A stretch of 64,000 nucleotides of DNA from an uncultured Pelagibacteraceae bacterium (GTDB lineage: Bacteria; Pseudomonadota; Alphaproteobacteria; Pelagibacterales; Pelagibacteraceae). The translations under genes were made by a program, and so were the position numbers. The notes under the pieces are model-generated. The model was given only the letters and a program-made list of their open reading frames with translations, did not search any database and was not told the origin of the DNA. The stretch lies in assembly GCA_902552345.1 (NCBI GenBank), contig CACDGO010000004.1:1-64000 (forward strand), given 5' to 3'. Within the stretch, counting starts at the first letter, position 1. Every line of letters begins with the position of its first letter. This document shows, one piece after another, positions 26,258-35,069 of this stretch.

Positions 26258-27342
26258 TGTTTTTAGTATCTACAAGAAATTTTCCTCCTGAGCTTGGTGG
26301 AATGCAGAACCTAATGGAAGGTTTGTCAAACGCTTTAATAAATCATGGTCCTGTTAAAGTTTTTGCAGATAATCATGAACAAGCTGATAAATACGACCAA
26401 AATTCAAATTTACATATAGAGAGGATTTCAGGCTTTAAGATTTTTAGGAAGTACAGAAAAGCTAATTTAATAAAAGATTTCATCAAACAAAATCAAATAA
26501 GAGCATGTTTTTTTGATCATTGGAAAAGTATTGAAAATATTGATTTAGAGACACTTAACAAAACAAAATCTTTTTGTTTAATTCACTCTAAGGAAATAAA
26601 TCACCCTCTTGGTTCATCTTTAAATAAAAGAGTTTTAAGAGCTCTTGGAAAAGCAAATTTCGTGGTTGCTAATTCGAAATTCACTAAGGAATTAGGTTTA
26701 AAACTAGGAATAAAAGATATTAAAGTCATCAACCCTGGTTGTAACTATCCTATTGCTATTACAGAAACAGCTAAAAAGTTTTCTAAAAATATTTATGGTA
26801 ATTCTTCACCAAAGTTAATCACCGTTTCAAGATTAGATAGCCGTAAAAGCCACCAAAACATTTTGATGTCAATTAAAAATCTTTTACCTAAATTCCCAAA
26901 TTTAAAATATGTATCAATCGGTGATGGAGATGAAAGAAAAAATCTAGAAAAATTAAGAAAGGAATTAAGTTTAGAAAAAAATGTTGAATTAATTTTTTCT
27001 TCCACAGAGCAAGAAAAAGTTAGTTTACTCGAACAATCAGATGTATTTGTAATGCCTTCAGTTGTTTATAAAAAATCAGTTGAAGGATTTGGGATTTCTT
27101 TTATCGAAGCTGCATCATATGGAAAACCATCAATTGGTGGAATTTATGGAGGTGAAGGAGACGCAATTAAATCTGGTATTACTGGATATCTTTGTAACGG
27201 AAACGACCTAAATGCAATTTACGATACTCTTTTAAAAATTTTATCAAACGAAAAATATATAGAACTTGGCGCTAACGCTTTTGAATTCTCAAAAGACTTC
27301 AAATGGGATAAAATTATAAAAAATTACATCAATTTAATTTAG
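26257..27342 (+). CDS. Glycosyltransferase family 4
   Basis: GT-B glycosyltransferase of 361 residues. It has an N-terminal glycine-rich NFPPELGGMQN loop and a C-terminal nucleotide-sugar domain with LITVSRLDSRKSHQN, FVMPSVVYKKSVEGFGISFIEA (E-x7-E type) and GGIYGGEGDAI. It probably adds a sugar to a lipopolysaccharide or other surface glycan at the cytoplasmic face of the inner membrane. Coupled to the redoxin gene; its end overlaps the convergent GT9 gene by 14 bases. Confidence 0.88.
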   Translation: MFLVSTRNFPPELGGMQNLMEGLSNALINHGPVKVFADNHEQADKYDQNSNLHIERISGFKIFRKYRKANLIKDFIKQNQIRACFFDHWKSIENIDLETLNKTKSFCLIHSKEINHPLGSSLNKRVLRALGKANFVVANSKFTKELGLKLGIKDIKVINPGCNYPIAITETAKKFSKNIYGNSSPKLITVSRLDSRKSHQNILMSIKNLLPKFPNLKYVSIGDGDERKNLEKLRKELSLEKNVELIFSSTEQEKVSLLEQSDVFVMPSVVYKKSVEGFGISFIEAASYGKPSIGGIYGGEGDAIKSGITGYLCNGNDLNAIYDTLLKILSNEKYIELGANAFEFSKDFKWDKIIKNYINLI

Positions 27343-28261
27343 ATTTGACCTTTTTTAAAACAGTTTCGACTGTTAAGTTCTTAAGATTTTCAACACTTAT
27401 TGCTTTAAAGTTATAACTTTCAATACTTACTTTTTTTGCAGTTGTGTGACCTCCAAAAAGTACAACTCCACTTTTATCTAAGTGTGAGGCTATATGGGCG
27501 GGTCCAGTATCATTAGCAATAATAAATTTTGCATTTCTAATTAAAGATATAAGTGTTTTAATGTTAATTGGCTGATTATTATCCAGAACTACTTTAGCAT
27601 TTAAATTATTTGCTTCATCTATTTCATCTGGTCCTGGGGCTAACAAAATTGGATATTTATTTTTAAAATCTTGTTTTAGTCTTAAAATTAAATCTTTAAA
27701 AAAAGGCCACTTTTTTTGAGGAAGTTTTTTTGAGCAAAAAGGAAATAATAGAATATAATCTTTATTTGCATATTGTTTTTTTAATCTTGAGATATCTGAT
27801 ATCGCCCAATTTAAATCTATATTCTTTACGAACTCTGTTTGTACCCCGCTTTTTTTTAATTGGATTTCCATCCTATCAAGAACAGGATCTTTATCAAAAT
27901 CACTTTTTTTTTGACCTGGCTCTAAAGAAGTTTCAGAAGATGACCATTCAATATTCTTTAAAATAAATCTTTTATAAAATTTGGTTCTACTTGAATTTTG
28001 CAAGTCAAAGATTTTAGTAAAATTGTATTTTGCAAGATTTTTTTTTAAATTACTTAGGTAAAAAAAATTCCATCTAGGTAACCTCTTATCTATTATGACT
28101 CCATCTAAATAAGGACATTCGGACATAAAAATTGCGTATGGTTGAGCTGTAAGTAAAAATACTTTTCTATTTTTATAAAAACTTTTAATATCTTTTATAG
28201 CGCCGTTTGCTTGAATTAAATCACCCAAAGAACCATGCTTTATTATCAAAATATTTGACAT
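27329..28261 (-). CDS. Glycosyltransferase family 9 (heptosyltransferase-like)
   Basis: GT-B protein of 310 residues. The N-terminus (ILIIKHGSLGDLIQANGAI) and the C-terminal IIANDTGPAHIASHLDKSGVVLFGG are diagnostic for GT9, which transfers heptose or a related sugar in LPS core synthesis. Divergent from a DUF6165 gene, which is commonly associated with glycan loci. Confidence 0.88.
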   Translation of the reverse strand: MSNILIIKHGSLGDLIQANGAIKDIKSFYKNRKVFLLTAQPYAIFMSECPYLDGVIIDKRLPRWNFFYLSNLKKNLAKYNFTKIFDLQNSSRTKFYKRFILKNIEWSSSETSLEPGQKKSDFDKDPVLDRMEIQLKKSGVQTEFVKNIDLNWAISDISRLKKQYANKDYILLFPFCSKKLPQKKWPFFKDLILRLKQDFKNKYPILLAPGPDEIDEANNLNAKVVLDNNQPINIKTLISLIRNAKFIIANDTGPAHIASHLDKSGVVLFGGHTTAKKVSIESYNFKAISVENLKNLTVETVLKKVKSKLN

Positions 28262-28307
28262 TATTATTTCGAAGTATATTTAATGATTAATATAGTCAAA
28301 TATTAAT

Positions 28308-28703
28308 ATGAGCAAGAAAATGGACAGAATATTGGCAGAAATATCAGCTGGTGAATTGATAGATAAAATTACCATTTTAGAAATTAAAAAGGAAAAGATA
28401 AATAATAAAGAAAAATTAGCTGAAATAGACAAAGAATTAATTTCATTAAACGAAACATTAAAAAAATCGATCACTGATGAAAGTAAAATTATCAGTTTTA
28501 GGAATGATCTTAAAAATATAAATTTAAAGCTTTGGGATATAGAGGATGGAAAAAGATTGGCTGAAAAGAATAATCAATTTGATGAAAAATTTATTCAACT
28601 TGCGAGAAACGTTTACAAATTTAACGATGAAAGAGCAAAAATAAAATTAGCGATCAATAATGCGCTCGGATCAAATATAAAGGAAGTAAAATCTTACGAA
28701 TAA
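28308..28703 (+). CDS. DUF6165 family protein
   Basis: Acidic/basic alternating, mostly helical protein of 131 residues with AEISAGELIDKITILEIKKEKI at the start and LWDIEDGKR in the middle, which I recognise as the DUF6165 pattern. No membrane segment. The family often sits beside heptosyltransferases and other LPS genes, as here next to GT9. Function unknown. It ends one base before the convergent nitrilase gene. Confidence 0.75.
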   Translation: MSKKMDRILAEISAGELIDKITILEIKKEKINNKEKLAEIDKELISLNETLKKSITDESKIISFRNDLKNINLKLWDIEDGKRLAEKNNQFDEKFIQLARNVYKFNDERAKIKLAINNALGSNIKEVKSYE

Positions 28704-29501
28704 TTAGTCACCTTTTAAACTAGGTATATTTAATCTTAAATTTTTTGATAGATTAGGATTTATAGAGGCGGTAATTACACCTTCTGATTTATTTAATTCT
28801 TTTAATATTTCTCCATCCGGAGAAATTATTAATGAGTGACCAAAAGTTTTTCTTCCACTATAATGTTTCCCTCCTTGAGCAGGCGCAAAAATGTAACAAA
28901 AATTTTCTATAGCTCTGGCTCTCAATAAAGAATGCCAATGTTTTTTTCCTGTGGTCTCAGTAAAAGCAGATGGAATAGTTAAAAATAATGATCCCGCCTT
29001 AGCCAATTTTCTGTAGAGATTTGGAAATCTAAGATCATAACAAATGCTTAAACCAATCTTTCCCCAAGGTAAATTGAATGTTTTTATTTTTTTTCCCGGA
29101 AAAAAACTCTTTGACTCAAAATATTTTTCTTTTTTACTTAAAACAACATCATACATGTGAATTTTATCGTAATAAGTTCTAACTTTCCCATTCTTATCAA
29201 TCAAAACAGACCTGTTAACTAATTTATTTTTTGAGATCTTAATTATTAAAGATCCTATCAAAATCCATTTCTTATATTTTTTTGCAAGTTTTTTAATTCC
29301 ATTTAGATAAATATCATTTTTCATTGATGTACAAACTTTTAGCAATTCCTTTTTATTTAAAGAAAAATGTGACGAAACTTCTGGAGTAATGATGAAATCA
29401 GTTTTTTGCTTTACTGCTTTAATTATAAGTTTCGATGTTTTATCTAAATTGGTATGAATATTATTATTTGATCTTAATTGAATACAGGAAACACGAAACA
29501 T
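28704..29501 (-). CDS. Carbon-nitrogen hydrolase (nitrilase superfamily, Nit1/deaminated glutathione amidase-like)
   Basis: Protein of 265 residues. The Glu-Lys-Cys triad is in ITPEVSSHF, YYDKIHMYDV and LSICYDLRFP. The following FTETTGKKHWHSLLRARAIEN is typical of the Nit1 branch that repairs deaminated glutathione, rather than of N-carbamoylputrescine amidase. ATG 29501 is chosen because it overlaps the stop of the SpeD-SpeE gene (TAATG); a longer frame begins ten codons earlier. It is the last gene of the polyamine/MTA operon, so an amidase role in that pathway is also possible. Confidence 0.8.
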   Translation of the reverse strand: MFRVSCIQLRSNNNIHTNLDKTSKLIIKAVKQKTDFIITPEVSSHFSLNKKELLKVCTSMKNDIYLNGIKKLAKKYKKWILIGSLIIKISKNKLVNRSVLIDKNGKVRTYYDKIHMYDVVLSKKEKYFESKSFFPGKKIKTFNLPWGKIGLSICYDLRFPNLYRKLAKAGSLFLTIPSAFTETTGKKHWHSLLRARAIENFCYIFAPAQGGKHYSGRKTFGHSLIISPDGEILKELNKSEGVITASINPNLSKNLRLNIPSLKGD

Positions 29502-30541
29502 TACTTCATTATAGATGAAGCAAAATTCCATTTACAGTCAAAACTAGGAATATAAGCCCCGGATAATTTAACGTTTCCAAAGCTTTTTCCTAAAACCTTA
29601 CACCAGTTATCAACTTGTTTAGGTTTTTTATCCTGGCTTCCGACTTGAGCAGTTATCACGCCACCTTTTTTAAGAATTCTTTTTAAACCTTTCATATTTT
29701 TTTTTGCTAGATCAATGCAATATTGATCATCATTTAAATCTACAAAAATTTTATCGTATTTTGAATCTTCTATTTCTTTTATACTTTTGAATGCATCACC
29801 CCAGAAAGTTTTAATTTTATTACTTTTTTTAACTTTTGAGCAAACTTTCGGTAAGTGACGATAGCAAACATCTACTATCTCAGGATCTAATTCAAACCAA
29901 TCAATATAGTTAGAGTTATTCTCTAAACAGGCTCTAGCAACACCTCCATCACCTCCACCAATTATCGCAACATTATTGTTTTTTTTACTCAAATCGTAAC
30001 TGGATTTAAAAAAATTAGAGCTATAAATTTTTTCATCTTTTTCAGCTACTTGAATTTCATGATCAATAAACAATGCGTGACCAAACTCTTCTAGGTCCAT
30101 TATTTCAACAAATTGACCGACTTTAGAAGTGAATTTTTCTAAAACATCTTTGACCACATAGAATTTCTTTTGACCTGGAGTGCTATAAATATCATCATAA
30201 AGACCTATGCTACTTCGATCGAAAGCATTGGTCACAACTCTTTGATGATCGATCTCTTTTCTTAAAATTTTAAGAGCAACTTTAGGGTTCACTTTTCCAC
30301 ATGTAAAAAAATCGAAGCTTATTACACCTCTTTCTGGGAAAGTATGAAAGCTAAAATGGCTTTCTGATAACAAAGCAACTAAAGTAAATCCCTGTGGTTC
30401 AAATTTGTGGGAAGAAACGTTTAATATTTCTACCTTTGCAGCTTTTGCTATTTTGTAAATAACTTTTTCATAAAACTCGGGTGAATAGTCTTTTTTAACA
30501 CCAAGAAAATCAATGGTAATGTGCTCACCAACTTTAATCAT
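29501..30541 (-). CDS. SpeD-SpeE fusion: S-adenosylmethionine decarboxylase plus spermidine synthase
   Basis: Residues 1 to about 125 are a bacterial AdoMet decarboxylase. The autocleavage site is Glu60-Ser61 (LLSESHFSF), with His66 and Cys81 at the same spacing as Ser63/His68/Cys83 of the Thermotoga enzyme. From about residue 140 a spermidine synthase follows: EFGHALFIDHEIQ, nucleotide loop IIGGGDGGVARA (about 193-204), acidic ELDPE, and a catalytic Asp pair as VDLNDD instead of the usual DSxDP. Self-cleavage would leave a pyruvoyl-bearing chain still fused to the transferase, so decarboxylated AdoMet could be used directly. MTA released here is handled by the neighbours. Confidence 0.9.
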   Translation of the reverse strand: MIKVGEHITIDFLGVKKDYSPEFYEKVIYKIAKAAKVEILNVSSHKFEPQGFTLVALLSESHFSFHTFPERGVISFDFFTCGKVNPKVALKILRKEIDHQRVVTNAFDRSSIGLYDDIYSTPGQKKFYVVKDVLEKFTSKVGQFVEIMDLEEFGHALFIDHEIQVAEKDEKIYSSNFFKSSYDLSKKNNNVAIIGGGDGGVARACLENNSNYIDWFELDPEIVDVCYRHLPKVCSKVKKSNKIKTFWGDAFKSIKEIEDSKYDKIFVDLNDDQYCIDLAKKNMKGLKRILKKGGVITAQVGSQDKKPKQVDNWCKVLGKSFGNVKLSGAYIPSFDCKWNFASSIMK

Positions 30542-30546
30542 AAAAA

Positions 30547-31191
30547 TTACCCTTTTTTATAATTTTTAAATTTTTCTAAGACAATTTTCATTTCTTTTTT
30601 TGAAAGAATCTTAGGTATTCCAATTCTTATGGCATTTATATATTGATGGCAAATATTTTCGATCTCCTGAGCAAGCTCAAAAGTTTTTTCTAAATTTTCT
30701 CCAAAAGCAACTTGGCCGTGATTTGCAATCAAACATGCTGCTCTATTTTTTAAAGCTTTAATAATATTTCTTGAAAGATTTTTTGTTCCAAAAGTTGCGT
30801 ATTTACTACACTTAATATCTTCTCCGCCTGCTACTGCAACCATATAGTGAAAAGCTGGAATGCTTTTTTGATGAGTAGAGACAGCTGTAGCACAAGTTGA
30901 GTGAGCATGAACTATAGCTTTAGCCTCTTTTTTATTCACATAAATATCTTGATGAAATCTCCACTCTGAAGATGGTTTACCCTTTTTTTTATCATAAACA
31001 CCTTTAAGCGAAACAAAAACGATGTCTTTTGTTTTTAAAGATGAATATTTTCTACCCGATGGGGTTATATAAAAACCATCCACTCCTTTTTCTTTTGTTC
31101 TTGCAGAGATATTCCCTGATCTTAAAGCAGATAGATTAGTTATGTTTAATTTTTTTGAATATTTAATAACTTCAGCTTTTAATTTTTTCAC
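30547..31191 (-). CDS. Class II aldolase, probable 5-methylthioribulose-1-phosphate aldolase (Ald2-like)
   Basis: Zn-dependent class II aldolase/adducin protein of 214 residues: SALRSGNISAR, GFYITPSGRKY, SSEWRFH, Zn-ligand HAHSTCATAVS and IANHGQVAFG. The IPAFHYMVAVAGG segment is like fuculose-phosphate aldolases and Ald2 of the DHAP shunt, rather than the dehydratase MtnB. Its start overlaps mtnA by four bases. Product prediction: DHAP plus methylthioacetaldehyde from MTRu-1-P. The substrate is inferred from operon context. Confidence 0.82.
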   Translation of the reverse strand: MKKLKAEVIKYSKKLNITNLSALRSGNISARTKEKGVDGFYITPSGRKYSSLKTKDIVFVSLKGVYDKKKGKPSSEWRFHQDIYVNKKEAKAIVHAHSTCATAVSTHQKSIPAFHYMVAVAGGEDIKCSKYATFGTKNLSRNIIKALKNRAACLIANHGQVAFGENLEKTFELAQEIENICHQYINAIRIGIPKILSKKEMKIVLEKFKNYKKG

Positions 31192-32258
31192 TTAAATAAA
31201 CCTTTCAAACCTTTTTCTGAAGCTTCACAAACACCTTTTTCTGTAATTAACCCTGTAACTAATTTAGCAGGTGTTACATCAAAGGCTAGGTTTAATGATT
31301 TACTTTTTTGTGGGTAGATGTTAACCCTTTTAATTTCGTTATTTTCATCTATTCCCTCAACATGTGATAGCTCCTCTGAGTTTCTCTCTTCGATAGGAAT
31401 TTGTTTATGATCTTTAATGCTCCAGTCTATAGTTGAACTCGGTAAGGCAACATAGAAAGGCACATTGTTATCTTTTGCGGATAAAGCTTTAAGATAAGTT
31501 CCGATTTTGTTGCAAACATCGCCGTTAGATAAAGTTCTATCGGTTCCAACTATACACATATCCACTTCTCCTCTTTGCATTAATATACCACCAGCGTTAT
31601 CGGTTATTATAGTGTTTGATATCCCCTCTTCATTTAATTCAAAAGATGTTAGGTTAGCTCCTTGATTTCTTGGTCTTGTTTCGTCAACCCAAACATGAAC
31701 TTTTATTCCTTTTTGATGAGCATGGTATATTGGCGATGTAGCTGTGCCCCAGTCTATAGTTGCTAACCATCCTGCATTACAATGAGTTAGAATATTAACT
31801 GTATCTTTTTTTTTGTTAGCAATGTTTTCAATAATTTTAAGACCATTTAATCCAATATTTTTACAAAATTTTTCATCCTCTTCTGTAATTGCCTTCGCTT
31901 CATCAAGGGCTATTTTCAAGATATCTTTATCGTTTACACCGGATAGTTTTTTCATCATTCTTTCTACAGCCCACTTTAGATTGATTGCGGTGGGTCTTGA
32001 TGCAATTAACTTTTCGCTAGATTTTTTTAAAAAAGATAAATCATTATTTTCAATTATAGATAAAACTAAACCATAGGCTGCAGTTGCGCCAATTAATGGG
32101 GCACCTCTCACCTCCATTGTTTTAATAGCATTAATTGCATCTTTCACATTTTTTAAATCTTTAATGATAAATTGATGAGGAAGCTTTGTTTGATCAATGA
32201 TTTTTACTAAATTGTTCTGAAACCAAATTGTTTTGTATGATTTTCCTTCTATCTTCAT
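31188..32258 (-). CDS. mtnA: S-methyl-5-thioribose-1-phosphate isomerase
   Basis: Protein of 356 residues of the aIF2B/MtnA family. Signatures: VRGAPLIGATAAYG, THCNAGWLAT with the catalytic Cys, DETRPRNQGANLT, and IVGTDRTLSNGDVCNKIGTY with the catalytic Asp. Converts MTR-1-P to MTRu-1-P. No mtnC, mtnD or mtnE is visible, so the classic methionine salvage branch is not encoded here. Adjacent to the tautomerase gene with no gap. Confidence 0.93.
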   Translation of the reverse strand: MKIEGKSYKTIWFQNNLVKIIDQTKLPHQFIIKDLKNVKDAINAIKTMEVRGAPLIGATAAYGLVLSIIENNDLSFLKKSSEKLIASRPTAINLKWAVERMMKKLSGVNDKDILKIALDEAKAITEEDEKFCKNIGLNGLKIIENIANKKKDTVNILTHCNAGWLATIDWGTATSPIYHAHQKGIKVHVWVDETRPRNQGANLTSFELNEEGISNTIITDNAGGILMQRGEVDMCIVGTDRTLSNGDVCNKIGTYLKALSAKDNNVPFYVALPSSTIDWSIKDHKQIPIEERNSEELSHVEGIDENNEIKRVNIYPQKSKSLNLAFDVTPAKLVTGLITEKGVCEASEKGLKGLFK

Positions 32259-32702
32259 TTACTTTTTTTCCATTTTTTTTAATCTTTTTCTTAAACTTGG
32301 TGATAGTGAATTAAACCATTTTTTTTCCTGTCCTGATTTAGGCAGAACTTCTCCATACTCAATCATTTGATCTGGTAATAGATCTTCTAAATAAACCCAA
32401 ATAAAATCACTCTGCAACTTAGTGTTCTTAATCAAAATTTTTTTTAAACTTAAAATTAATTTTTTTTTTACTTTTGATGTTCGTCCAGTTCGTATCTGTC
32501 CATTTAAAAAAATTTCCTTAGTTTTTACTAATTTTCCACCCATGAAATGAGTATTTTTTTGATTTTTTTGAAATATCACTTGAGCAAAAAAGGTATTAGC
32601 GCCAGTAAACTTACTATGAGTATTTGTAATATCATTCGCAATTGAATTTTTTTGTTTTTGTGAAAGATTAATATTAGAATATTTTACTGTATAAGTTGGC
32701 AT
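32259..32702 (-). CDS. Tautomerase-superfamily protein with the full cis-CaaD catalytic residue set
   Basis: Protein of 147 residues, 146 after Met removal, starting Pro1 (PTYTV), the size of cis-3-chloroacrylic acid dehalogenase (about 149) and of its homologue Cg10062. Numbering from Pro1, His28, Arg70, Arg73, Tyr103 and Glu114 are all present at exactly the cis-CaaD positions. Those residues activate water for hydration of an acetylenic or alkene acid. The gene sits between mtnP and mtnA in the MTA operon, so its real substrate may be a methylthio-containing or propiolate-like compound. C-terminus is very basic (SPSLRKRLKKMEKK). Function inferred. Confidence 0.82.
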   Translation of the reverse strand: MPTYTVKYSNINLSQKQKNSIANDITNTHSKFTGANTFFAQVIFQKNQKNTHFMGGKLVKTKEIFLNGQIRTGRTSKVKKKLILSLKKILIKNTKLQSDFIWVYLEDLLPDQMIEYGEVLPKSGQEKKWFNSLSPSLRKRLKKMEKK

Positions 32703-32707
32703 TAAGA

Positions 32708-33583
32708 TTATTTTTTATATAAAACTCTTCCAGCAATATTTTTTAATTTTTTAATTGTTTTTTTTGTTCTTAACTTTGGATCAGTAATTATAGCAACATC
32801 TAAACAGTCGTTTGCAGGATCTTTTTCTGCTGAAAAATTTTTAAATGTTTTTATTATTTCTTTGATCATATTTTGTGCATTAGCTGCATTTTGCATTAGC
32901 GTTTGAACGACCATACTAACATCAACCTCATCGTGATCAGGATGCCAACAATCATAGTCTGTAACCATTGCGACAGTGCTGTATCTAATTTCGGCTTCTC
33001 TAGCTAATTTAGCTTCGGGCATATTAGTCATACCAATTACGTCGGCTCCCCAAGATCTATATAAGTTTGACTCCGCAAGTGTAGAAAATTGAGGACCCTC
33101 CATTACTATATATGTTCCTCCTCTTTGATTTTTAATATCTAATTTTTTTAATGCCGCCTCACAACAATCAGATAAACCTTGGCTTGTGGGTTTAGCCATA
33201 GATACATGGGCAACAATTTCTTCGTCAAAGAAGGTTTTTGATCTTGAAAAAGTTCTATCGATAAACTGATCAACTATGACAAATTTTCCTGGCTCTAAAT
33301 CTTTTTTTAGTGACCCTACAGCTGAAACTGAGATTATATCTGTGACGCCTAATTGTTTCATCGCATCGATGTTAGCTCTAAAGTTAATATTTGTTGGATT
33401 GATTTTATGTCCTCTTGAGTGTCTCGGTATAAAACAAATTTCTTCTTTACTTAGTTTTGCAATTAATATTTCATCGGATGGTTTTCCCCAAGGAGTTTTA
33501 ATTTTCTTCCATTTTGAATTTTCAAAACCTTCCATTTTATAAAGGCCGCTACCACCAATTATCCCGAGTTTTCTTTTTTTCAT
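32708..33583 (-). CDS. mtnP: 5'-methylthioadenosine phosphorylase
   Basis: PNP/MTAP family 2 enzyme of 291 residues. It has IIGGSGLYKMEGFE, phosphate-site IPRHSRGHKINP, RANIDAMKQLGV, MEGPQFSTLAES, and base-site VTDYDCWHP (Asp in the position favouring adenine). It splits MTA to adenine and MTR-1-P. First gene of the operon mtnP - tautomerase - mtnA - aldolase - speDE - nitrilase. The start lies 43 bases from divergent apt. Confidence 0.93.
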   Translation of the reverse strand: MKKRKLGIIGGSGLYKMEGFENSKWKKIKTPWGKPSDEILIAKLSKEEICFIPRHSRGHKINPTNINFRANIDAMKQLGVTDIISVSAVGSLKKDLEPGKFVIVDQFIDRTFSRSKTFFDEEIVAHVSMAKPTSQGLSDCCEAALKKLDIKNQRGGTYIVMEGPQFSTLAESNLYRSWGADVIGMTNMPEAKLAREAEIRYSTVAMVTDYDCWHPDHDEVDVSMVVQTLMQNAANAQNMIKEIIKTFKNFSAEKDPANDCLDVAIITDPKLRTKKTIKKLKNIAGRVLYKK

Positions 33584-33626
33584 GATTTAATTATTAATGC
33601 TTTTTTGTTAAAACTTGAAGCAAATT

Positions 33627-34154
33627 ATGGATTTAAAAAAATATATTAGATCAGTTCCTGACTATCCAAAAAAGGGAATTCTTTTCAGGGATATAACCAC
33701 ATTAATAAAAAATGCTAAGGCTTTCAAGTACACCAATGATAAAATTATTGAACTGGCAAAACAAATTGAATTCGATAAGATTGCAGCTATTGAGTCCAGA
33801 GGTTTTGTATTTGCTTCGACAGTTTCCTATCAACTAGAAAAACCTTTTATTTTGTTAAGAAAAAAAAATAAACTTCCAGCAGCAGTCCATTCTGTTGATT
33901 TTGAATTAGAATATGGAAATGCAACTATTGAGGTTCATAAAGACTCGATTGATAAAGGCGAGAAAATACTTGTAATTGATGATTTGATCGCCACAGGCGG
34001 AACTGCTGAAGCAGCGGCGAAAATAATTGAGATATCAGGCGGTAAAGTTGCAGGTTTTATTTTTGTAATTAATTTATTTGATCTTCCTGGACAAAATCTA
34101 CTCAAAAATAAAGGATATAAAACCGAAAGTTTAATTGAGTTTCCAGGACACTAA
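33627..34154 (+). CDS. apt: Adenine phosphoribosyltransferase
   Basis: Protein of 175 residues: RSVPDYPKKGILFRDITTL at the start, AAIESRGFVFA, and the PRPP loop VIDDLIATGGTAEAA. It recycles adenine, including the adenine set free by the divergent MtnP, into AMP. ATG 33627 gives MDLKKYIRS; the TTG at 33615 is a less likely start. Ends one base before the convergent epimerase gene. Confidence 0.94.
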   Translation: MDLKKYIRSVPDYPKKGILFRDITTLIKNAKAFKYTNDKIIELAKQIEFDKIAAIESRGFVFASTVSYQLEKPFILLRKKNKLPAAVHSVDFELEYGNATIEVHKDSIDKGEKILVIDDLIATGGTAEAAAKIIEISGGKVAGFIFVINLFDLPGQNLLKNKGYKTESLIEFPGH

Positions 34155-35039
34155 TTAATTTTTTTCTATAAAATTTTTTATATAATCTTTTAAACTTATT
34201 TTACCAAAATACTTATATAATTTATTAGATAAGTGCGTATTTATTGTAGCAGAAGCAAATCTTTCTCCTTGCCTTTTAGGTAAAAATTTAATTTTTGAAT
34301 TAAACATTTTAGCAACTTCAGTAATAGAGTAAGATTTTTTATTGGATATACTATAATGCCTACACAAATTTTTTTTCCAAGCTAAATAACATATATTGAT
34401 AGTATCATTTATATGCGTAAATCTTCTTGTTTGTGTCCCAGGTTTCACGACAGGCAAGGCTTTACCTTTTTTATAATGATCTTCAAATATACCAATAACT
34501 GTAGACATATCGCCCTTACAAATTTGGTGTGGACCATAGACATTATAAAAATAAATCACTTCGAATTTAAAATAAAACCATTTTTTAAGATTTTCTAATA
34601 ATTCTAAATTCTTAGACTTAAAAAAGGCGTAGGGTGATAAATTCTTATCTTTTCCCTTATTACCGAGGGACGCAGATGTAGCAGAATAGATAAGTTTAAT
34701 CTTATTTTTTAAACAAAAATTAAATACTGCATTAGTACCAACAGAGTTAGAGTCTATGCACTCATTCATTTTTATAAAACTTTGGTAAATTCTTGCAAAT
34801 TCACCAAAATGAAAAACTGATTTAATTTTATGAGGATTTTTAATTAAATTTGAAATATTTTTAGTTTTACCTTTTATATATTTGATTTGAGAATTTTTTA
34901 AATGATTGAGTTTAGTTCCAGAAGAATAATCATCTAAACTTATAATTTTATAATTTGTTTTTTTTAAAAGTAATTTAATTAAATTTGTGCCAACAAACCC
35001 TGCACCGCCGGTAACTAAAATAATATTTTTTTTTGACAT
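34155..35039 (-). CDS. NAD-dependent epimerase/dehydratase (extended SDR)
   Basis: Protein of 294 residues. N-terminal Rossmann loop VTGGAGFVGTNL, active-site Ser region SATSAS, and Tyr/Lys pair in SPYAFFKSKN; later FYNVYGPHQ and RRFTHINDT, as in UDP-glucose 4-epimerase-like sugar enzymes. ATG 35039 (MSKKN) is chosen over the upstream TTG. It likely modifies a nucleotide sugar for the surface glycan; sugar not deducible. Confidence 0.85.
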   Translation of the reverse strand: MSKKNIILVTGGAGFVGTNLIKLLLKKTNYKIISLDDYSSGTKLNHLKNSQIKYIKGKTKNISNLIKNPHKIKSVFHFGEFARIYQSFIKMNECIDSNSVGTNAVFNFCLKNKIKLIYSATSASLGNKGKDKNLSPYAFFKSKNLELLENLKKWFYFKFEVIYFYNVYGPHQICKGDMSTVIGIFEDHYKKGKALPVVKPGTQTRRFTHINDTINICYLAWKKNLCRHYSISNKKSYSITEVAKMFNSKIKFLPKRQGERFASATINTHLSNKLYKYFGKISLKDYIKNFIEKN

Positions 35040-35069
35040 TTTGTTTTCTATCTTCAATAACTCAGTAAA

